Both the position numbers and the translations under genes were made by a program. From assembly GCA_025331435.1 (NCBI GenBank), contig JAIWNI010000066.1:92030-156029 (forward strand): DNA of 64,000 nucleotides. Direction: 5' to 3'. Below are positions 57,077 to 64,000 of this stretch, piece by piece (the stretch's first letter is position 1; every line of letters begins with the position of its first letter). Below the pieces are notes generated by a model. The model saw only the letters and a program-made list of their open reading frames with translations. It searched no databases and had not been told where the DNA came from. This DNA comes from Choanephora cucurbitarum (taxonomy: Eukaryota; Mucoromycota; Mucoromycetes; Mucorales; Choanephoraceae).

Positions 57077-58526
57077 ATCAAAAGTATACCATCCAAAGGT
57101 GTTTGCAGCAGATGGAGATATGTGCTATACATGCTCTTGTAAAAAGTCTCAGCTTTTCTTAAATAAAGCAAGATTTGGACCAGCTATTATTTTTGAGAGA
57201 AGGAGAGATCTTTACTTTTATTCTATCTTTATTCTACTTGTCTTCCAACTGTTCTCTACTGTTCTTTGTTGATTGTTAGCAATCATAAAAGGAAACTCTC
57301 CTCTTGCAACCATGGATCTAATCAAGAGTATACATGTACCTGTAGAAATCGCAGTAAGTCAAAAGAAAGAACTCTCCTCTTCCTTCAAGGCTTTTATGAC
57401 TGAGAAAAACCATGGAAATCACAATGCACTCTTTCCATGTTATTATTGACAAAAATTATATTCCTTCTTCCTCTATCCTTTCTCCTTCCCCCCCCCCTTT
57501 TTTTTCTCAAATGATCCATTACTGTTGAAAGAGAAAGTGTTTCAAGGCACACACTAAATTGACTTGGCGTATAACAATACGCATTTATTGAAAAAGGTAC
57601 TCATTGTTTCTAGATTAAAAAGCGCGAACAAGTCGTTGCTTTTGCGCCAAGTGTGAAGTTTTGATATGGGAAAGGTGTAAATGGGAATGAAGAGACATAT
57701 GAAATACTTTGAGACTGGTTATACAGGTTTATTTAGTCAAAGCGTTTATGAAGAGAAAAAGAAACGAAGGGAAGAGAGAGATTCTATCTATTTATACTGA
57801 TGGATGTTAAGTGAATTATTCTTGATAATCATAACTACCACTTGTAGGCGCTTGTCATCGTAATTATCTAAATGTGTATATGTTGACTGGTTGTTTTTGT
57901 ATCCTGTAATAATTATGTTGTGGAATTATTGGTAGTAATAAACGTAGTTATTGTTGTGTTGTTGTAGTTGTAATTGAAGATGTTGTACTTGTGATAGTAT
58001 CTATAATTGTATTCACAATAGCCGTACTTATAATAGCTGTACTTATTTTGTTATGGGTTATTACTTATTATGGAGTATGTCATAGTCATTCTCTCTGTAT
58101 CATCACTATGCATGATTGTATCAGATAGAATAGTTTATTTGAGAAGGTAAAGTAAAAGCTTTATTATGGCAGATTATCACACCAAGACAATTTAGCACTT
58201 GTGGATATTTGTCTACAGCCTAAAGGACAAGTCATTTTTTCCATTTAGGCCAATCATTTTTTAACTTTGGTCATTCATTTTTTCCAATTTCAACAGGTTT
58301 GACTGTATATAACATTTTCACTGGACTTGCCTAAAACGATCTTTTTTTTTATTCGCTATCTATAGAGTGGTCGATAAGATCCCGTCTGCTTGTTTTATTG
58401 GCTAGTGAACGATTGCTCATAATCAATAATTGCATATTTGGTTCCTTGAATTTCCGTAAACCCTTTTTGATATAAAGAAACATTAGGTCGATCGCTCTTT
58501 TTCTTTTGCTCTTTTTCTTTTTCATT
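57077..58526. other. spacer with low-complexity sequence and a solo pogo-type terminus
   Basis: 57820-58080 is rich in GTT/GTA/ATT triplets and has no supported frame. A C9-T9 run lies at about 57489-57508. At 58301-58305 the plus strand ends GGTTTGACTG followed by TA, which on the minus strand is a CAGTCAAACC terminus of pogo/Tigger type. The ~80 bases inside it contain three repeats around CATTTTTT separated by about 30 bases. No partner terminus was found. Confidence 0.5.
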
Positions 58527-59039
58527 ATGTCTGAATTCGTCTTTTTCTCACTAACACCTGAAGAAGTTCAATTGCCTCCAACTGATGAACAAGAAACCTG
58601 TCAATGGCTAGATGACTCTGAATGTCAAGAAAATTTAGCACATATCCTATCTCTTACACCTGAAGAAACAATAATTGATAAAGACAACCGTATACTTACC
58701 TTTTGCCAGCTATTTTTTAAAGAATTGGGATATCTGACTGAAGAACCAGAGCCTATTGATCCCAGTCGAGACTATGAACAAGAAGCCAGAGATCTATTGA
58801 GTCAGAGAGACAAGAAGATGCGCCAGAAGCATGTTGATCTTTCACCTATACCTTCCTTAGAATCATATTCCCGATCAGGCATATCTTCCTCTTCTTCTTC
58901 AATACATCATGAACATCATTTGGATATAAGGTCACCCTATCATCATTTTTATGCAAATGATCATATACCTTACCACTACGGACATGCTGACCATAAACAT
59001 TATGCACCACTTCATCATCGTCAAGGTCGAATTCACTGA
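58527..59039 (+). CDS. uncharacterised protein with acidic N-terminus and His-rich tail
   Basis: A single exon of 170 residues from ATG at 58527, preceded by a pyrimidine-rich leader. The N-terminal half is acidic (LTPEEVQLPPTDEQETCQWL, SLTPEETIIDKDNRILTFCQ). The middle has PSRDYEQEARDLLSQRDKKM, and a Ser run follows. The last 60 residues contain about 18 His in a Tyr/His-rich pattern (IHHEHHLDIRSPYHHFYAND), which might bind metal. No membrane segment or signal. Not recognised; the polar N-terminal half looks like a genuine folded or adaptor-type domain. Confidence 0.6.
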   Translation: MSEFVFFSLTPEEVQLPPTDEQETCQWLDDSECQENLAHILSLTPEETIIDKDNRILTFCQLFFKELGYLTEEPEPIDPSRDYEQEARDLLSQRDKKMRQKHVDLSPIPSLESYSRSGISSSSSSIHHEHHLDIRSPYHHFYANDHIPYHYGHADHKHYAPLHHRQGRIH

Positions 59040-61439
59040 TATCCTTCATTTCTCTATACCCATATTGTTTATCTAATTTCCCACCCTATTCCTATTAAAG
59101 CTTGTACTTTTCAGGAAAATAATAATAAAAATATCCTTATAACAACTTCGGATTATTTTTTGTGTTCTAATCAAATACAGTCGTTCTAACGCCAAAAGGC
59201 GGTTTTTTCTTTTTTCTCAATAGTCAGTTTTCATTCTCCATATTCGCTTTTTTTTTCTTTTACAAGAAATAAGATGGCTACTCGTTTTTGTTGTGAAGGC
59301 GGTCAAGGAAGAATAGTTCATGAGCAAGGGAAATGATATTGGCTTTAGCTACTGTAAAAGAACAGCGCCAACTCAAAAGAGAAAAATCGACTTCAAAAGG
59401 CACGGCCACTGGCCATTGTTTGAAGCTTCACAAAAAAATGATTTGCCTGGCTAAAAAAAGCCATCTCCATCAGGCTTTCTTAACCAAATCACAGGGTTTT
59501 AAAAACCAATCATGAAAGTCTTTTTTTCTTGACTTTCAAAGCAAAAGGGTAACTTAAGGTTTTAACCTCAAGTACTTTCCGTTTTCGAATATTACATTAA
59601 GCTCAGTTTTCCACTTGACTCCTAATCGTGAATGAAGTGCGGTTGACATAACCTCAGTTCGTGTCTTGAGCGCAACTCTTACGATTCAAAGCAGCACGTA
59701 CTCTTCAAGTTATGCTTTATTGCACAAAAACGTAGTTTTCCATTTACTATTTCCAACACTTTCTAAAATCGCGCATCGTGGACAAGCTTTGACTGATCTG
59801 TCGTTGTCATGCACTAAAAGTAAAAGAGCATAACAGTCTATATCGATAAAAGAACAAGTCAGCGCCAATATTTATCAAGTCACTAAGCAAATTAGAGAAG
59901 TCAGGGATCGTCGATTGTTAAAGACGTACACTGATTGATTGCACGGTTACAAAAAAAAAGAAGTCTTCGTGTCTATAGGTTTTGAAGTACAACAGTGAAA
60001 CTCATATCGTTTACCTCTTTGAAGAGAACACCTGAACTCAAGCTCTTGAGATAGTAGAGATGTAGCTTCTTCTCCTCAACTAGATCTCTCAAGCATGCAA
60101 CATATCAGATAAATAAAATTAGGCAAAGTGTATTTGCTAAATATGCAACAATAGACCAAGAAATCCTTCTTCTTTTTTTTATGTTCGTATTGTATTGTAA
60201 AGGATCGTATTATTCAATAGTCAATAAAATATTGATGAAGTACTCATATTGACAAGAGAAAAAACAGCACCCTTTTCCTGATACACAAGCCTTTGATTTT
60301 CTCAAATAAAGAACAGTAGTTATTATTTTCATTTTCTTTAGGAATTTCACACCGACCGAAGTCCGTGCCAAAAACCTCCCAGAAGGAGGAAAAAGGATAC
60401 TCCATCACCGTTAATAAGTTGGGCTTCCCTGCGTAGAAGTCGCTTATAAGTCGGATCACACGGAGGACCCCTATCTAAAAGGAGCGCAGTAACTTCATCG
60501 TCGTCCACCGGCTAGTTTTGCATGTCAAGGCGCCTCGCAGGAAGGAAAGCCAAGCCAAGTCGCCAAAAGCGATCCATAGCCATTTTTAAGTGTCAGGTGT
60601 ATGCCACAGCCTTTTAGACAAAGCCGCTGTTGCAGTCCCTTTCTACGAGGTATGGAATGCCTCTCGAAAAGAACCTTAATAAAGATTCCACTACGAAGAT
60701 TGGAATGCTTCTCGTGAGGACTATGAACAGCTATACCCGTCAGTCCGCGCATCAACATCTCAGCACCAAACATAATGGAACGGTATAAGCGAATCCTCTT
60801 TAGGGGCCAGAACGCAACTATACAACGTTTTTTCTGTAAGGTGAACCGACCGTTGTTCAAACGTACTATAATCGGGGTTAGGATAAGGAAACAAAAAAAC
60901 AACAGAAAAAAGGACCCTTTTTATACCCTTATTTTTCTTACCCTCTCCAAAAGCAGGGTCCCTACTGAAATTTTTGTCGCAGTCACTTTGGTAGAGCAAT
61001 TCCCACTCAGCTATGACGTGATCATCTCTTACCTCTGGCTTTTCTTCAAGACAAGAGAAGAAGTGTAAAGATATACAGTAAAGAAGAAGGGAAAAGGGGT
61101 TTACTTCCTAGTTTATGCCGCCAGTCCACTTTTCTTGTTCCTATTAACTCCTCTACAATTAAAGTGACACATAACCAACATCCGACATACGCGGAGCAAG
61201 AAAACTATAAGGTTCATCTTGAACACTAGATCTCTGAGGTGAAAAAGCTTATTTACAGATCTTCAAGAGTAGCCATCGAGCTCCTTCAGTCCAGCTTTGT
61301 TTAGTCTTTTCTCTCCAACTAACGCATATGGTTTTCATAAAAATAAACAAGGAGCAGCTCACCTAGTCATCTCCAAACTGATGCTAATTCATTGCAAGTC
61401 AGAATACACTCAGCACATATGCAGATAGAAATGTATCTT
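59040..61439. other. 2.4 kb without a supported gene, containing a GC-rich island
   Basis: 59040-60300 shows only chance frames. 60340-60890 is visibly richer in G and C than its surroundings and uses words unlike nearby sequence. Within it, TACGAGGTATGGAATGCCTC and TACGAAGATTGGAATGCTTC are an imperfect direct repeat about 50 bases apart. A minus-strand frame of 125 codons (60525-60902) crosses it but resembles nothing known. A nuclear copy of organellar DNA or a foreign fragment is possible. Confidence 0.4.
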
Positions 61440-61790
61440 CTACCATCCTAACTTCATTTGAGTTCGAGAATGCTCTAAAAGAACTTCGATTTCTTTTCTA
61501 AATTCTTCTTTGGAGCCAAATAGCTCAATATTCCATTTGTGTACATCAACTTCTGTCATTATTTTTTCTCGCTTCAGTCGGTTCTCTTCAATTGCCTGTT
61601 TGGTTTTGTAGTAAGATGCAAGAGTTTCAAAAAAATATGTTCTTTATAGAGATTCTTTCTCTGAGCCAATGCCTCTCGAGTTGGTATCCCTTGGATAACT
61701 TTATCTTGATGTTCTGTCTCTTGAGACACCAACTAATAAAGTTCTGTGCCTCGAAAATCTGTCCCATGAGGCTTCTGTTCTTATTGAGCA
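61440..61790 (-). pseudogene. C-terminal remnant of an uncharacterised gene
   Basis: On the minus strand a helical, charged frame reads QDKVIQGIPTREALAQRKNL and YKEHIF. A T-run (seven T) breaks the frame. With one more base it continues ETLASYYKTKQAIEENRLKR, then MTEVDVHKWNIELFGSKEEF, ending QMKLGW at 61440. An upstream stop also lies in the reading. It is probably the end of a coiled-coil protein gene or element gene that has decayed. Confidence 0.4.
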
Positions 61791-62093
61791 ACTAAACTAT
61801 TCATCAGAATGATGATATAAAACAGTATAAACTCAATTGAAAACGTTCTTGGTAGCTCATTGAACAATCCAACTAAACTATAGTAGCCGGGACAGATTTT
61901 GAAACTTTCATCCATTATTCTCAGGCTAACATTTCACAAAGAAATCTACTGTTGCTGTTTTATGGGTGGGTGTTTTATCAGAAGCAATAGTAAAAAAAAA
62001 ATCAGCAAAATGGCCTTCTAAAAGTCTGTGATTTGGTTAAGAAAACCTGATAAAGAAGGGCTTTTTTTTAGTCTTTAAAAAAACCTTTAAAGA

Positions 62094-62245
62094 TGTGGTA
62101 TTTACCACATCTGAATTGTAATTTACAAACACCGATTATATTAAGAAGAGTTTTTTATCGTGTTTAACACTTTTTCTCTTCACCTAATAAAGGCCTACAT
62201 TATTTCTCGTTCAGTTTATACTGCTATCAATCGACAAATACCACA
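62094..62245 (+). repeat. 5' LTR of a Ty3-like retrotransposon (152 bp)
   Basis: The segment starts TGTGGTATTT and ends with its exact inverse AAATACCACA, the TG...CA termini of an LTR with a 10-bp perfect inverted repeat. The first 17 bases are also palindromic by themselves (TGTGGTATTTACCACAT). It contains the AATAAA-like CTAATAAAGG (62184-62193). The coding frame begins 15 bases after the LTR, leaving almost no leader. The 3' LTR is beyond the window. Confidence 0.7.
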
Positions 62246-62260
62246 TTTTTTTGAACGAAG

Positions 62261-64000
62261 ATGAACAACAACAACAACAACCAAGCTCCCAACAACAACA
62301 ACGCCCCCATGATGGAAGTAGATGAGCTCCAAGAAGCCCGTGAACTGTTGGCCATGATGCGCCAAAGAGCCTTGGACTTGCGCCGCGAACACCAAGCCAA
62401 GTTCAAGAACGGTGAACCTGCTGACGACCTGCTTCAGCAGTACATGCTTGCTGCTCGCGACGTCGAAGACCTCCGCAGAACGTCTGCCATTATGTTTCCT
62501 GGTGTTGAAGATTTCCAGGAGAAAAAGCCAATTGAGGCTCAGCAGCTGAAAATCCAGGAGATGCCCAGATTGATGGGCCCCCACGAGAAACCCGAAGGCA
62601 AGTATGACGGCCTCTTTAGAAATGTAAAGCAATTTTTTGCTAGGTTGGAGCGATATGCTCACAGTCAGGGAATTGACCTTGACGCCGCCCACGACAAGTG
62701 CTTGCCCTTGTTGTTGGGTAACAACTACCGCGTCCATTATGAGAGACAGATGGTAAGTGCCACTGCCAACGGCAATAGAGTCGCTTGGGAAACAGTGAAG
62801 TCGTGGTTGATTGAGTACTGCGACACTCCCAAGCAAAGAGCTGAGAGTATTAGAGTGCTTTTTAAGCAGCAAGCCCGAGAGGGTGAAACTGCCACCGAGT
62901 ATGGAACTCGTGTGAGAGAGCTGTTGGGGTCGATGGAATTGAGCACCATCAGCCCTGATGAGATAATTTTCAATGCCCTGTGCATGAACCTGTCCGCTAC
63001 GTGGAACAATCAGATCATGCTTGCTCTGAGCCAACGCCATGGAGGTGTGAGAACGGCCAGCATCCATGAGATGATTGACGTGTTCAATGAGAACATTGTT
63101 GGGGAGGGTCGAGACCGCGGGAGAATTGAGGCTCCTAATGCTCGTTTGAGCCAAGGTCCAGACTCTGTACCACAGAGAAGAGGAACTGAGGCCTCTAGAT
63201 GGGCAACCAGAAGAAGAAGAACCGCCTGTGATCGCTGCGGTGGTGACTACCAACCTGGCCACAATCGAGTGTGCCCTAGACCCAGCGCAGGTCAAACAAG
63301 AATGCGGGCCCAGAGAGCCGCAATCCGGGTTGAGCCACCAGCTCAAGAACAAGAACCCGCCCTTGCTGAGAGCAGGGTTATGAACCCCATCGAGCAGATG
63401 GTGGAAGAGTTGGATGACCAACTCGACATTTCCGATCTTGAAGACATGATCCAATGTAAGTCAAAAAGAGATGGAAAAAAGAAAAATATCATTGAGATAG
63501 AAGGAGAAGTTAACGTACCTATTTACGTAGAAGGATTGCCAATTCTCGCTTTGGTGGACAGTGGCGCCAACTTTTCTTCTCTGAATAAAAAATTTTGTTT
63601 ACAAAATAATATTTGTATAATTGAGCATACAGAGGCATCGAAGCCTGAGATATACTTAGCTAAAGCTGGGGAAAAGAGTAGTAGCTATGGCTATACGAAC
63701 AAACTCAAACTGAGATACAATGGAAAATCCTATTTGTTTCAATTTGAAGTCATGGACTTAGCATTTGACAAACCTATGTCAATAGGTACAGACCTAATGA
63801 AAGCACTAGGCATAGGTTACACAGGACTGGCCATTACATGGGATCCTCCTGCCAAAGAAATAGAGGAGAGCCCTTTTAAAGACATCCCTCAACCCAATGA
63901 AGACCCATTCGGTACAGCTGCTGAACAGCAGGATTTCCTTCAAAGTATCCGTTCACATTTACAAGCCAATGAGGCTATACCGGCAGGCACATTCTGCACA
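62261..64000 (+). CDS. gag-protease part of a Ty3-like polyprotein, partial at window edge
   Basis: 580 codons are open from ATG at 62261. After an Asn-rich start comes a Gag segment: GPHEKPEGKYDGLFRNVKQF, FARLERYAHSQGIDLDAAHD, VKSWLIEYCDTPKQRAESIR. A zinc-finger-like element CDRCGGDYQPGHNRVC (C-x2-C-x7-H-x3-C, not the standard knuckle spacing) follows. The aspartic protease then follows in the same frame: LALVDSGANFSSLNKK with the catalytic Asp, and later SIGTDLMKALGIG. The Gag part is GC-richer with C-ending codons, while the protease part from about 63450 is AT-rich. A GTAAGT at 63456 sits at the border. The antisense frame in this region is a shadow. Confidence 0.85.
   Translation, partial: MNNNNNNQAPNNNNAPMMEVDELQEARELLAMMRQRALDLRREHQAKFKNGEPADDLLQQYMLAARDVEDLRRTSAIMFPGVEDFQEKKPIEAQQLKIQEMPRLMGPHEKPEGKYDGLFRNVKQFFARLERYAHSQGIDLDAAHDKCLPLLLGNNYRVHYERQMVSATANGNRVAWETVKSWLIEYCDTPKQRAESIRVLFKQQAREGETATEYGTRVRELLGSMELSTISPDEIIFNALCMNLSATWNNQIMLALSQRHGGVRTASIHEMIDVFNENIVGEGRDRGRIEAPNARLSQGPDSVPQRRGTEASRWATRRRRTACDRCGGDYQPGHNRVCPRPSAGQTRMRAQRAAIRVEPPAQEQEPALAESRVMNPIEQMVEELDDQLDISDLEDMIQCKSKRDGKKKNIIEIEGEVNVPIYVEGLPILALVDSGANFSSLNKKFCLQNNICIIEHTEASKPEIYLAKAGEKSSSYGYTNKLKLRYNGKSYLFQFEVMDLAFDKPMSIGTDLMKALGIGYTGLAITWDPPAKEIEESPFKDIPQPNEDPFGTAAEQQDFLQSIRSHLQANEAIPAGTFCT

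Larger units (their letters stand above)
62094..64000 (+). mobile_element. LTR retrotransposon, Ty3/gypsy-like, 5' part
   Basis: LTR, then a gag-protease open frame without stop to the window edge. The reverse transcriptase, RNase H and integrase parts would follow outside the window. The intact frame and exact LTR termini suggest a recent insertion. Target duplication cannot be judged without the 3' end. Confidence 0.75.

Noticed and set aside
57820..58080. A Thr/Ile/Ser-rich minus-strand reading in the GTT/GTA-rich tract
   Set aside because: It is interrupted by stops and reflects triplet-like low complexity rather than a cell-wall protein gene.
59273..59515. Small ORFs that might encode a tiny ribosomal protein
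   Set aside because: The first frame stops after about 20 codons and the second is Lys-rich without any family match or splice sites to join them.
62216..63454. A 412-codon minus-strand open frame
   Set aside because: It is antisense to the Gag frame, which has a clear start next to an LTR, family-like Gag sequence and a protease downstream in the same frame. The antisense frame stays open because of the GC-rich codons of Gag.

Overview
The window is nuclear DNA of a filamentous fungus, most likely an early-diverging Mucoromycota species (Mucorales-like). The sequence is AT-rich. Genes carry many short GT-AG introns, mostly 50-65 nt. The housekeeping genes are fungal in type: vacuolar membrane protease, Sec24, Sdh2, PAS-type hybrid histidine kinase, Set9, CK2 beta, arrestin-type adaptor. 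The spacers hold pogo, Tc1/mariner, Ty3-like and short fold-back elements. Species assignment is inference; no rRNA or tRNA gene was recognised.

Layout. 1-826: one end of a pogo/Tigger-type DNA transposon that runs off the left edge. 2.2-19.7 kb: a dense block with PFF1-like protease, mitochondrial bL19, MRG15/EAF3 chromodomain protein, peroxisomal 2,4-dienoyl-CoA reductase, SEC24, SDH2, a large PAS-PAS hybrid histidine kinase and a class III aminotransferase (GABA type). 19.7-28.4 kb: gene-poor and rich in mobile remnants, with one uncharacterised gene at 22.2-22.9 kb. 28.4-41.2 kb: a second dense block with IFRD-like protein, a GPI-type cysteine-rich surface protein, PPM1, TRM61-like tRNA methyltransferase, a 63-residue ORF, ferritin, arrestin, universal stress protein, CKS1 and a tail-anchored protein. 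41.2-47.3 kb: remnants again. 47.4-53.3 kb: a small membrane protein, CK2 beta, a secreted double-psi-barrel-like protein and SET9. 53.3-62 kb: remnants, small MITEs, a GC-rich island and one His-rich gene. 62.1-64.0 kb: the 5' LTR and gag-protease start of a Ty3-like retrotransposon with an open frame to the window edge.

The second gene block lies between two ~2 kb inverted copies of a cassette (about 25.27-27.34 and 43.61-45.64 kb). The cassette cores look identical and their edges are diverged. Each copy holds three ORFs. One of these (gene B) is related to a third gene at 56.1-57.1 kb, and the two share both intron positions and phases. This small family is not assigned to a known function here. 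It is the best candidate in the window for something undescribed; a restriction-endonuclease-like fold is only a hypothesis.

The ordinary genes do not form a single pathway. Several touch shared processes: chromatin (EAF3, SET9), phospho-signalling (histidine kinase, CK2 beta, CKS1, PPM1), mitochondrial function (SDH2, bL19, probably the TRM61-like enzyme), peroxisomal fatty-acid oxidation (SPS19) and membrane traffic (SEC24, arrestin).
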